Source: Rhea pennata
Lineage: Eukaryota; Chordata; Aves; Rheiformes; Rheidae
Assembly: GCF_028389875.1 (NCBI RefSeq)
Contig: NC_084668.1
Location: 17,813,993-17,877,992 of the forward strand
Direction: 5' to 3'
DNA: 64,000 nt
In this document: in pieces, positions 56,301 through 62,432 of the stretch
Numbering within the stretch: the first letter of the stretch is position 1
How the letters are laid out: every line of letters starts with the position of its first letter
Notes under the pieces: generated by a model
The model's input: the letters and a program-made list of their open reading frames with translations, nothing else
Told to the model about the DNA's origin: nothing
Databases searched by the model: none
Program-made: the position numbers and the translations under genes

Positions 56301-59300
56301 CGTGCGCGGCCGGTATTCTCCCTTGCAGCTCTGCCCAAGCCCAGGCAGCTGCTCAGCAATGAACTCTTGCCAAAAACTGCATGTGTGAAAGCGTCGTTTC
56401 CTAAACGTATAAATATTCCCAGGGCTTTGCTGGAAAACTCCCCACGATTAGTTAAAACACCCTGGACGGCGGAGCGAACACAAGCTCAGCGAGAGGGCAT
56501 GTTTAAACAGAGACGGTCCAAGCAGCACGCAGGAGCGCCCAGGCACGGCGCTGAGCTCGGGGACTGGCAGGTCCTCTCCTCTCAATGAGGGATGCTACAA
56601 AAGCCTGGGAAGCGGAGGCTTTCCAAGCAGCTGTGCACTTTCTCTCATCCAGCCAGCCCTGTGCCACACCATCACAGCTCCCTTCCAGCCAGGAGGCACT
56701 TACTGCTGTTGTTATTAAACATCCACAATTTTAAGCTCTCTTTTATAGAGGGAAAGGACGGAAGGACCATCAGATCTCTCCATCTGACCTCTTTGCCACT
56801 AGCGTTTAACCACATACACCCCGATACTGAGCCCAGCAACTTGGTTTTCTTCCAAGCAGGCTCCCAGCCCACTGTTGGAGACATCAAGAGATGGAGAATC
56901 AACCACTGCCCTTGGGAGCACGTCCCAGTAGCTAATCGTCCTTGGTAGCAAAACCATGTGCCTTATTTCTTGTTTGAATTTGTCTGGCTCCAGCCCCCAA
57001 TCACTGGCTCATGTTCTGCTGCATTCTGCTAGATTAAAGAGAACCCTTCAGTAACCAGCATTTTCTCCTTGTAAAGACCCTCACGCACTGTAATCAAGGC
57101 ATCTCTCAATTTTCTTCCTGATAAGCTAGACAGAGCTCTTCTCTTCCAAGTCTCTAAAAGCCAGACTCTCCCTCCAGCCCTCAATTCATTCCTGCAGCCT
57201 TGCTCTGATTGTCCGGCGTCTTTTTTAAAACCCAGACACCGGAGCTGGCCACAGCATTCCCAGTTCCCCACGGCATGTACTGGGGGACCCTCTTCCCCTC
57301 CATCCCATGGAGAACTGCTCCCAGTGGGGAAGTGTGCCAGGCTCATGCCTTCAGCAAGGCAATAAGTGAGCTGGGAAAGGGGGGGAAGGTACTGGCTGAG
57401 CCCAGGCACTACCAACACTTCTCCACGAGAACTGCAAGAGCGCTATGACACCAAGCAACAAAACCGTGGCACAACACAAAGCCAGTATCAGCAAAGTAGC
57501 TAGGTGGTCCCCAAGATGAGCCTAGCATCAGCTCCTGCCAGGAAAGGGGGTGATCTCAATATCGCTGCCAATAGGTCTCTAGAAACCTCGGCTAAAGTTC
57601 AGCCATGGCCAGAAAGGCAAAGGGAACAGCAGGAATGATTAGGGGATGAGGAGAGAACGAGGCAGTAAATACTGCTGTGCCTTGGGGGAAATCACTCCTG
57701 TGCCCAGACCTTGAGTTCACTGTGCAGCCCTGAGGCTGTTGCCTCTCTGAAAAAACACGGCTGAACTAGAAAGATGCAGAGCAGCAGCAGAAGTGAGCAG
57801 AGGTCTGTAACAGCTTCTCTGCAAGGAAGGATTAAATATATGCAGATTGGTTGGCTTGGTTATAGGACAATTAAGAAATTTTGGTAAAAATCCTGTAAAA
57901 TTCACACCATGACTTCTCCATGAAAATGCATGCAGAACACGAACAGCAGACTGGTATTTGCTGCCCCTCATTAATACAAGACCTAGGAGGCATCAAGTGA
58001 AATGATGAGGTATCAGATTCGAAATGAAGGAAGCAGCTGCTCACACACTGCACCTCTCCGCTGGGGAGCTCACAGCTGCAGGACGTTACATGGACCGAAA
58101 GCATCAGTGGGTTTCAAAAAGGACCCGACAAATTCAGAGAGAACAGATTCTTACAGAGACAGTGACCACACAGCTGTGTCCCTCAGCCAGGCTGTCCCCA
58201 AGCTGCAGATGCTCAGGCACAGCTCCCAGGAGGCAGAGGACAAGCATTGCTCAAATCTTTCTGTTCCTTGTCCGGTGCCCCAAGATGCTGCTCCTGGCCA
58301 CTGCCTAAGCAGACCAGGACCCCCCTCCACTCAGCCATTCTGATGCTCTTCCTAGCCAAAGCCCATCTCTTTCACCTGAATACTGCCAACACTTCACCCA
58401 GAGATCTGAGACTGAAGCATTTCTGCCTTCAGGAGACCAAACTCCACTTGCTGCAGGTGGAGAACAGGATGGTTAGAGAAGTGCAGAGTCCCACAGCCCA
58501 TGAATTAAAGTTTGGGGCAGGGTGTTCATTTGCAAGACTGAGGGACAGGAAAAGACCCTCCACATAGACACATTTTCACGTGTGTTCCCACAGCAATGTA
58601 GGCCAGACTCCCCACACTTTGTCCAAAACCCTGCAGGTCACAACCCTTCCAGGCCAGGCTGGCTCAGGAGACCACCCCAGCAATTTTCCTCAGTCAGGTC
58701 CAGCCCCATTTCACACAGGCACAGAGTTTGCTGGCATATATCATGCTGCCGAGGAGCAAACCCAGCTTGCCAGTGCCTGCTCCCACGAGCTACAGCACCA
58801 ACTGCACTCCCAAATCTATCCGGTAAGTGCTCCATCAGTCCGTTTTGCACAGCTTTGCAGAGGGCTTGATGAGTTACTCCTGCACACCCCACTGCACAAG
58901 TGGTCACCTGGCACCACCAAGCACCTTCACCCATGCCCCTGGCACTCCCCACCAGCTCTTGGGGGACTCTTGGGCTCAAACCCGATGTTCATCTTTAGCA
59001 GATGTTGCTCAGCAGTCCCTTAGACAAAGACGTAATTCATCACCCCTGATACTGGCACATCTGCCTGCATCCTTCCAGCAACAGCACAGAAACATTTATT
59101 GAGCACTTCTGCCACGTCTGCTTGAGTATCAATCAATTTACCACCTCCATCCACTAATAGGCTTATCCCATTGCTGGGAGTTTGGGTTTTCTTTCTTAGT
59201 ATACTAAATAAAATCCTTTCCTTCTGTTCTTAGCTCTGCTAGTCATGATTTTTCCCTGATGCCTTTAGCTTCTGTTATCCATTTTCTACACTTCATAATT

Positions 59301-62300
59301 TCTAATTTATATTGATTGCTATCTACTCCCGCTTTCCCATTTGTTATAAACTGCTCTTTTATTTCTAATTGCTGCCTTCACTTCACCGCTGAACCAGAAC
59401 GGGCTTTCGGCCAGAGCTGCCCTCTTTCTTGATTGTGGAATTGTGGCTTTTTGTGGCTTCTGAAATTCTTCTGAAAGAGCTCACAATTTTCATTCACATT
59501 TTTCTATCTAAATGTTTCCTCCTCGCTGATTTCACTCATAATTTCCCCCTGCTTTGGGAAATTAGCCCTTTCAAAGCATGAAGGATATAAATTACTGTTT
59601 AGGAATGTCCTTCCTTTGCCCAGGGTGAATGTAATCTGGTCATGATCATTGGTCCCTAGGCAACCTCCAAGTTTCAGTCCAGCAATGAATTCATCTCTAT
59701 CCATCATAACCAGGGGGAAACGAAAGTTGCCTGTGCTGGATGCAATATCTTTCATGTAAAAGAGGGATCACCTCTAATTTTCAGAAACTCTGCAGATGGT
59801 TTACTGCTGGCTGTGCAAGACCATCAGCATATGTCTCAAAAAGCAATGTCCTGTCCAAGCACCACAGCCTTTCTTTCCATATGACACTATGGAGTCCCTA
59901 CACCCCCATTCGACTTCCTGGTCTCTAGTAGACCCCATTGCTCCCCACTCCTAGGTCCTCACAGCAGAGAAACCCTCAGAAGCATCTTGAAGCCTTGCCT
60001 CTTTGCATCAATGGGCATCTTTTTTTCCTGATGTTCCCACATTGTCTTGAATCATTTCAGTACTTCAGTGACTGTTTCCAGCAACGAAGGAGGAGCAAGA
60101 GAAAGACTCTCTCCTTCCAAACCCAATTTCTGTTAAGCACATCTGCGAGGCAGAGCCAAACACCGCTGAGGGGAGAAGGGAGGACACGGCACAAATAACA
60201 GGATGAAAGCCACCTGTCCACATGACAAGCCATTGCAAAGTCACTCTTAAAAGCAGCAGGAGAACCAAAAGGAGGAGCTGACTGACCAGAAGTCAAGTCC
60301 TCCCTGACGGTGTTTTAGGCACACGGCATGTGCAGAAGGCAGGCAAGGACTCCTCAGTGACCCCACGCTCCCGTGGAGCCCTGCAGACCTGGTACTAGGA
60401 TGCAAGCATGGGCCACAGCAGAGCAGAGTTGGCATTACCCCTCTCCAGTCAAGTCTGGCCATCCCAGCCAGGCCATGTATGTCCACAGCCCTGCATGCCA
60501 GCACCCGCTGGCCCCATAGGCCTCTATCCAGGGTGACATACATGAAGGTCTGTGGCGCAAATTCCCCAGGTCACCTTAGCCAAAAGAGAGAGGCTTTGCA
60601 CCTCCCCTTACCTCAGCCATGAAGTTCTGCAGGAAAGTCTCCTCCTGGAAGGGCTCCGTCCGCAGGCGGTCTGCAAGAGAGAGCAGGGATCAGCCCAGGC
60701 AGGTCTGGCTGAATCCTCACTCTGGATTTGCTTTCCCCTTGCCCACGGGGCAAGGTGCCTGCAGGTAGCAAGGGAAGAGCTCCAACACACTGGAGTGCCC
60801 AGCCAGGCCCCTCGGTCTGGGGACACAACGGCAGCTGCCGGGAGACACAGGAATGAGGGTGAAGTGGGTGAACAGGCCACGCCACATGGGTGCATCGATG
60901 TGTCCCAGCCCGAGGGTGCCCAGGGTGCAGTAGCATTGCTGGCAGACACAGCATCCATGCATCCCCAGTGGCTGGGTGCAGGAGCAGAACACGTGTTTTG
61001 GTGCCTTCTTCTGGCTTCTGCAGTGACGTGTCTACAGGTCTGCGGTGACGATTTGTTCACATCTTCCCATTTTGCAGGATAGGGACAAATCCGTTTTCTA
61101 CCTCATTCTGATGGGTCCCTCATTCAAAGCCTTAACTTTTCCCCATCACTACAAAGGTGTTGAGGAGTGCACGGCCAGGACGTGCTCCAGCTCCAGCTTA
61201 TGCCAGAATGCTCAGGCAAGGGGCGGGAGAGGACGCTTGCCATCCCAGCATCAGCCCCAATTCCCAAAGCAGGACTCTCCTGGCTGCTCCGAGCCGTGCA
61301 GAGCTGGCGTGTCGTAAGAGAGAGGGGAGTCTGGTCGTCTCGCACCCTTTTTGGGGCAGCTGCAGGGTACATCCAGGCTCCCGTCTCACCTCGCACCGGC
61401 AGAAGCAAGGAAGCGCTGCGGTGCAGGGGCCTGGACCCCACGGTGTCCCTGGCAATGCCACACAAGTCACTGCTGAGCTACAGCTGCCACCATGTCCCAG
61501 GGGCACCCAGGGAAAGGCAGGTATCATCTCCCCACTGAAGCCGAGCAGGTCTGAGCTGGAAGCCTGCACCTTCCAGCTCTTGCTCCCGGCCCCACACACG
61601 CTCCCGCTCCCGTCGCGGGCTGAGCAGCCGGCAGAGAGCGCAGCCGGCAGAGCAGCACCAGTCCTGGCCTCCTACCGGGCCCTGGGCAACAGGGCAGAGC
61701 ACCGCGCTAGCACGGGACAGCCCGAGAAGCAGCGCCCAGACAAACTGTGGATGCTGAGGACGAGCCCGTCCGCGTGGTTCCTCCATGCAGGGCCTGATCC
61801 GTGACCCCCTTGCCTACCCAAGGGGGCTTGCACCCGTCCGCCCCCGCCACCCCCACTGGGGCCAAGGCAGGCTCCCAGCTGGAGAGAGGCCCGTGCACAC
61901 GGCTGCACTTCCAGCAGCAAAGAGCTGGGAGCCCCTGGTTGCTCTCCAAGTGCTTCGCGAGCTGCCGTGCAGGGGAAGGGAGCCTGCCGCAGCTCCGGCC
62001 CGGCCCTCGCTGGCATCGGCGCAGGCTTCTGGGGAGCGGCCAGGTGCTCTCAGCAAAGCGGAGAACCCCTTGGCGACTCCCCAAGTCCTCCGGCTCCCGG
62101 TCACCAGCCGCTCCTCCCCACCTCTCCCCCGGGGCTGCTCCCCAGCCTTCTGGCGACCATCTCGCTGCACATGAAACACAAGCCTCGCTGGGTGAGAGCC
62201 AGGCGGAGCAGGGCATGCCAGCCCCACGCAAAGAAGGAAACCCCTTCCCTGCTGGCTCCTCTCGTCCGCATCCGCCCAGGCTTCCCTCCTTACCTCTGCT

Positions 62301-62432
62301 CAGAGCAGCCCCGCTCTCCCTGTAGTCTTCGATCTCGGCGTCTTTCTGGAGCAGCAGGGAGGTCAGCTCCTGCAGCTGGGACTGCAGTGCCAGGCTCATC
62401 CTCATCAGGGGCCGCACCAGGTGCCGGGAGAC
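23299..62432 (-). CDS. NHEJ1: NHEJ1 (XLF/Cernunnos), 3' five coding exons, N-terminus outside window
   Basis: This is the spliced span of 62294-62432, 60612-60670, 24092-24209, 23720-23823 and 23299-23379 (501 nt, 166 residues plus stop) on the minus strand. NHEJ1 is the nuclear XRCC4-like factor that bridges broken ends with XRCC4-LIG4 and Ku in non-homologous end joining. The first exon here starts at about residue 130 of the roughly 299-residue human protein, so the globular head is encoded beyond 64000. Visible are the coiled-coil start ([11 protein letters not shown], then [14 protein letters not shown]), the conserved [17 protein letters not shown] and [13 protein letters not shown] segments, a divergent low-complexity tail and the terminal Ku-binding motif KKAKGLFS. 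Exon phases (1, 0, 1, 0) close exactly. It lies in tandem upstream of IHH as in other amniotes. It appears intact. Confidence 0.96.
23720..23823 (-). CDS. NHEJ1: NHEJ1 coding exon, disordered tail
   Basis: The exon has 104 nt between acceptor CTGGAACCAG and donor GTGAGC. It completes a Gly codon and encodes [20 protein letters not shown] through SSEGAT. Rich in Pro, Glu, Ser and Thr and poorly conserved, as expected of the phosphorylated disordered C-tail. Boundaries rest on splice motifs and exact phase closure rather than on homology. Confidence 0.8.
24092..24209 (-). CDS. NHEJ1: NHEJ1 coding exon, end of folded region
   Basis: The exon has 118 nt between acceptor CTCTCCTGCAG and donor GTGAGG and encodes [14 protein letters not shown] through [11 protein letters not shown] to RKRHLS plus one base. 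The human sequence aligns as LPEACSIGDGKPF and DLYMAVTTQE. It is the first exon after the 36 kb intron. Confidence 0.93.
24210..27950. other. GC-rich intronic stretch, no element recognised
   Basis: CpG-rich blocks are broken by a GT-rich satellite at 25440-25680. Long open frames on both strands have no domain, no conserved core and biased Pro/Arg/Gly/Ala composition. Nothing else stands out. Confidence 0.6.
25440..25680. repeat. GT-rich simple/minisatellite DNA
   Basis: GTGTGCA and GTGCGTGTG words recur, ending in a (GT)n run near 25656-25671. Imperfect copies share GTGCAGGGG at several places. Confidence 0.7.
27990..28170. promoter_or_regulatory. AT-rich island in NHEJ1 intron
   Basis: It contains CCTTTCATTATCACACC, TATTTTTTAATATATTTTTA and GGAAATTACAGCC between two CpG-rich blocks. 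Candidate enhancer by composition only. Confidence 0.3.
28171..29750. other. CpG-rich intronic stretch, no gene
   Basis: 28250-28720 is a dense CpG island with GGCGC/GGCAC words near 28636-28660. The rest to 29750 is ordinary GC-rich intron. No exon or element recognised. Confidence 0.55.
29755..29985. repeat. 46-bp minisatellite, about five copies
   Basis: TTATTG anchors occur at 29783, 29829, 29875, 29917 and 29963, giving spacings of 46, 46, 42 and 46. Each unit also holds a GCAAAGC or GGAAAGC block and CCAGCTCA or GACAGCTCA. Copies have diverged by substitution and one short deletion. Confidence 0.85.
30740..30990. repeat. About 41-bp minisatellite, four to five copies
   Basis: The core CAGGTGCCCAG recurs at 30861, 30902 and 30943, with a degenerate copy at 30821 and further CAGGTGTCCC copies near 30749 and 30789. 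Spacing is about 40-41 bp in the better part. Confidence 0.75.
31540..31740. repeat. Degenerate CCCCACAGTCCC/CATCCCAATCCC repeat
   Basis: C-rich units with CCCACAG, CATCCCAATCCC and CCCCAGTTCCT recur irregularly every 30-45 bp. It is a decayed minisatellite; no exact period is visible. Confidence 0.5.
31750..32635. other. GC-rich intronic stretch, no gene
   Basis: CpG-rich with long open frames but no splice-flanked or domain-bearing exon. Nothing recognised. Confidence 0.5.
32640..33205. promoter_or_regulatory. AT-rich island with TEAD and TCF/LEF-like motifs
   Basis: A-rich GGAAAACAAAATAAAAAC near 32690-32707 is followed by GGAATGCC (TEAD-like, 32847-32854), CAAATATATATTTAAGCC and ATCAAAG (TCF/LEF, 32878-32884). 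GCTATAAACC and CAAAGCTAAAGG lie near 33182-33207. It sits inside a CpG-rich block. Candidate IHH enhancer by inference. Confidence 0.4.
33210..36775. other. Intronic stretch, mixed composition, no gene
   Basis: 33210-33950 is CpG-rich. 34030-34660 has lower GC with words such as CATCACTCATCATCATCACT and could hide an old repeat I do not recognise. The remainder is ordinary GC-rich intron. Confidence 0.5.
36780..37030. promoter_or_regulatory. AT-rich island with RUNX motif and a perfect CRE
   Basis: AACCACA (RUNX core, 36813-36819), CCAAATTAAAAACC, CCATTAAAG and TTTATAAGTTAG precede a perfect palindromic CRE, TGACGTCA (37002-37009), at the edge of a CpG island. PTHrP acts on prehypertrophic chondrocytes through cAMP/PKA to restrain IHH, so a CRE here would fit; that link is inference. 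Confidence 0.45.
37031..38225. other. CpG-rich intronic block
   Basis: Dense CpG sequence with several long open frames and no recognisable protein. A short (CA)n tract lies at 38206-38226. No gene recognised. Confidence 0.55.
38228..38345. promoter_or_regulatory. AT-rich island with nuclear-receptor-like site
   Basis: GTTAAGTTAAAATTAAAC, CACAAATATTGACC, TGACCTTTGG (AAAGGTCA on the other strand, 38284-38293), GATATATTTACC and CTTTATAAACGG are packed in about 110 bp between two CpG blocks. Candidate enhancer core. Confidence 0.45.
38830..39195. promoter_or_regulatory. AT-rich island with NKX-like and homeodomain sites
   Basis: Words include AATAGAGTCTTATTCAGG, AACACTGTTAAAACACAC, TCTATAATTAACAG, CCACTTGA (NKX-like, 38990-38997), AAAATAATTCTGCC, CCATATTAAAAAAACCC and CTTAATCGC. 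It is one of the longest AT-rich islands in the intron. Confidence 0.42.
39950..40055. promoter_or_regulatory. Small AT-rich island with RUNX-like site
   Basis: AAAGTTAATTTC, GTAACCACCG (RUNX-like), GATGATTTATCCCC and GGATTTATGAGCC lie close together. Weak support. Confidence 0.28.
40060..41025. other. GC-rich intronic stretch, no gene
   Basis: Nothing recognised; a C run at 40568-40577 and ordinary GC-rich sequence. Confidence 0.5.
41030..41150. promoter_or_regulatory. AT-rich patch with ATATGGAT tandem words
   Basis: GTATGGAAATGCCC and CATAAAACC precede ATATGGATATATATGGATAT, a short tandem. It could be a simple repeat rather than an element. Confidence 0.25.
41160..44970. other. Intronic stretch, no gene; possible old repeat at 42930-43110
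   Basis: Composition is moderate. Around 42985-43065 the sequence TCTCATGATTTCCAGAGC followed by ATCAAATATCATCAG resembles a decayed dispersed repeat, but I cannot classify it. A GGTGC tandem lies at 43779-43803. No exon recognised. Confidence 0.45.
44978..45105. promoter_or_regulatory. AT-rich island with ATGAATAT words
   Basis: GCATGAATATGGATAAGG and CATGAATATTAACGCAC repeat the ATGAATAT (POU-like) core, followed by CTAATATTGC and GCAATATCC facing each other. Candidate element; no data. Confidence 0.35.
45106..46255. other. GC-rich intronic stretch, no gene
   Basis: Ordinary GC-rich intron with long spurious frames; nothing recognised. Confidence 0.5.
46258..46600. promoter_or_regulatory. 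AT-rich island with SOX and homeodomain sites
   Basis: CACAATTACTATATTATG, TAGTAAAGTATTTATAG, GGAATTATTCTG, CATTGTT (SOX, 46467-46473), GTTTAATTACAG and CCTTTAATGC are spread over 340 bp. An A-rich simple tract (46308-46343) interrupts it. Candidate enhancer. Confidence 0.45.
46308..46343. repeat. Poly-A/(GAAA) tract
   Basis: A run with two G interruptions; simple repeat. Confidence 0.85.
46860..47010. promoter_or_regulatory. Cluster of AATAAA/TTTATT posterior-HOX-like sites
   Basis: AACTTATTACAG, GGTATAAACAGC, CAAATAAATATAG, CTTTATTACAAGG, CTGATTACAGGG and CTCAATAAAAGCC lie within 150 bp in a CpG-rich background. The TTTATTAC and CAATAAAA words suit HOX9-13-type binding. Candidate limb/digit element by inference. 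Confidence 0.42.
47011..48000. other. CpG-rich block with purine tract and C/G tandem
   Basis: It contains an A-rich purine tract at 47229-47290 and a (CCCCCGG)n tandem at 47463-47519. A CRE-like TGACGTAG lies at 47378-47385. Long open frames have no recognisable protein. Confidence 0.55.
48003..48110. promoter_or_regulatory. AT-rich island with TAATTA core
   Basis: ACATAATAAGAAAAATAAAA, TTTATAAGCG, GTAATTACAG (TAATTA, 48045-48050) and ATCATTATGTGG then CTAAATTTAACGCC form a compact AT-rich core next to a CpG island. Confidence 0.45.
48228..48665. promoter_or_regulatory. AT-rich region with FOX-like site and poly-T tracts
   Basis: GCCATAAAGCAGG, TTTTTTTAATAGTC, TATTTAC (FOX, 48266-48272), CTCTAATTTTATATGG, GTAAATATTTGCC, CTTTAATGACATG and CTCATTAGC occur. 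Two poly-T runs at 48321-48344 and 48464-48488 break it up; they may be simple repeats inside an element. Confidence 0.38.
49221..49419. repeat. 20-bp tandem repeat, about nine to ten copies
   Basis: From 49241 the sequence falls into exact 20-bp registers (49241, 49261, 49281 and so on to 49401) with the pattern G-C-ATCCCTTCC- - -GCATG. Substitutions are common but no indel breaks the register. A weaker copy precedes at 49221. Confidence 0.88.
49710..49733. repeat. C homopolymer run
   Basis: About 23 consecutive C residues; a hotspot for length error and polymorphism. Confidence 0.9.
50065..50250. promoter_or_regulatory. AT-rich island with FOX and RFX-like sites
   Basis: GTAAATA (FOX, 50075-50081), TCTTTAAATTGC, CTTTAAAGATTTC and CCTAGCAAC (RFX half-site, 50169-50177) occur over 110 bp. 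Candidate element. Confidence 0.38.
50525..50720. promoter_or_regulatory. Homeodomain cluster beside E-box and RUNX consensus
   Basis: CATTAATTCATTAAC and CCATTAACACC are followed directly by CAGCTG (E-box, 50561-50566) overlapping TGTGGTTT (RUNX consensus, 50565-50572). RUNX2 is an established activator of IHH. It is among the best motif arrangements in the intron. Confidence 0.5.
51560..51960. promoter_or_regulatory. AT-rich region with a plus-strand TATA box
   Basis: GCCATATATTTCCC, CCTTTAAATAGC, CCCTATATGGC (near CArG), GTCTATATATTTGTG and a canonical TATAAATAG at 51890-51898 on the plus strand occur over 400 bp. The TATA box has no recognised coding gene after it. Possible enhancer or noncoding promoter. 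Confidence 0.35.
51961..52940. other. GC-rich intronic stretch, no gene
   Basis: Nothing recognised beyond ordinary GC-rich intron. Confidence 0.5.
52945..53217. repeat. (GGCAT)n pentanucleotide satellite
   Basis: About 270 bp of GGCAT units with GGCAC, TGCAT and GGCGT variants. It yields open frames in all phases (Cys-His-Ala-Met-Pro or Met-Ala-Trp-His repeats) that are not genes. Array length is likely polymorphic. Confidence 0.95.
53218..54800. other. CpG-rich intronic block
   Basis: It contains a (GCCGCT)n tract at 53668-53698 and a perfect CRE, TGACGTCA, at 54721-54728. AATAAATAAATAAA lies at 53890-53903. No coding sequence recognised. Confidence 0.55.
54808..55100. promoter_or_regulatory. 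AT-rich island with FOX- and RUNX/TCF-like sites
   Basis: CTGTTTGTTTATC (FOX-like TGTTTAT, 54816-54822), GTTGCTTGTTTTGATGGC, GATAAAAATATTCAGG, GGCTATATTTGAAC and GAGTGGTTTTGATTGC lie at the edge of a CpG island with a perfect CRE about 85 bp away. Candidate enhancer or CpG-island promoter edge. Confidence 0.42.
55101..56390. other. Intronic stretch, no gene
   Basis: Moderately GC-rich, nothing recognised. Confidence 0.5.
56390..56465. promoter_or_regulatory. Small AT-rich island
   Basis: CCTAAACGTATAAATATTCC and CGATTAGTTAAAACACC. Weak candidate element beside the CR1 cluster. Confidence 0.22.
56755..57240 (-). mobile_element. CR1 LINE 3' fragment, minus orientation
   Basis: Read on the minus strand it shows the CR1 order: TTGATTACAGTGCGTGAGGG, CTTTAATCTAGCAGAATGCA, CAATTCAAACAAGAAATAAGG-like block, GTGGTTGATTCTCCATCTCT, then GGTCAGATGGAGAGATCTGA near the 3' end. 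This matches the recalled reptile CR1 3' region closely. It is non-coding. Confidence 0.85.
57770..58352 (+). mobile_element. CR1 LINE 3' fragment, plus orientation
   Basis: On the plus strand AGCAGAGGTCTGTAACAGCT, AATACAAGACCTAGGAGGCA, GCATCAGTGGGTTTCAAAAA and GACAAATTCAGAGAGAACAG follow the CR1 order (AACTAGGGGTCA, then GATTCAAAAAAGG and GACAAATTCATGG). It ends with a decayed TGGCCACTG and CCATTCTGATG terminal block. It faces the preceding fragment. Confidence 0.75.
58950..59880 (-). mobile_element. CR1 LINE ORF2 fragment (endonuclease end to reverse-transcriptase start)
   Basis: The minus-strand frame at 59755-59504 encodes [15 protein letters not shown] then [13 protein letters not shown], the C-terminal endonuclease region of CR1 ORF2 with its SDH/NDH-type active-site triad. 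Further along, a frame near 59160-59050 reads [19 protein letters not shown], like the segment that precedes the reverse-transcriptase domain. Stops and frameshifts make it a dead copy. Confidence 0.82.
59881..60611. other. End of the giant intron next to the 60612 exon
   Basis: About 730 bp of ordinary intron sequence; nothing recognised. Confidence 0.5.
60612..60670 (-). CDS. NHEJ1: NHEJ1 coding exon, helical region after the coiled coil
   Basis: This small 59 nt exon lies between acceptor CTCTTGCAG and donor GTAAGG. It completes an Asp codon and then reads [19 protein letters not shown]. The human protein has RDRLKTEPF at the same place. This segment packs back along the coiled coil in known XLF structures. 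Its donor opens the 36 kb intron. Confidence 0.93.
60671..62293 (-). other. NHEJ1: NHEJ1 intron (1.6 kb)
   Basis: GT-AG intron between the coiled-coil exon and the 59 nt exon. Nothing notable recognised. Confidence 0.85.
62294..62432 (-). CDS. NHEJ1: NHEJ1 coding exon encoding the coiled-coil start
   Basis: The exon has 139 nt between acceptor CCGTCCCAG and donor GTAAGG. It encodes [17 protein letters not shown] through ESGAALSR plus one base. The human counterpart shares RPLM, MSLALQ, KD.EI.DY and ESGA. This is the helix by which XLF homodimerises after the head domain. Confidence 0.95.

Larger units (their letters stand above)
24210..60611 (-). other. NHEJ1: NHEJ1 giant intron, presumed IHH regulatory landscape
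   Basis: This 36.4 kb intron separates the exon ending FMAE from the exon starting ALPQIC. It alternates CpG-rich blocks (about 24400-25260, 26300-28750, 31850-33600, 36200-38780, 46620-48180, 53400-54990) with AT-rich islands listed separately. In mouse and human, enhancers that drive IHH in growth plate, fingertips and sutures lie upstream of IHH within NHEJ1 introns. No other gene was recognised inside it. Confidence 0.8.
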
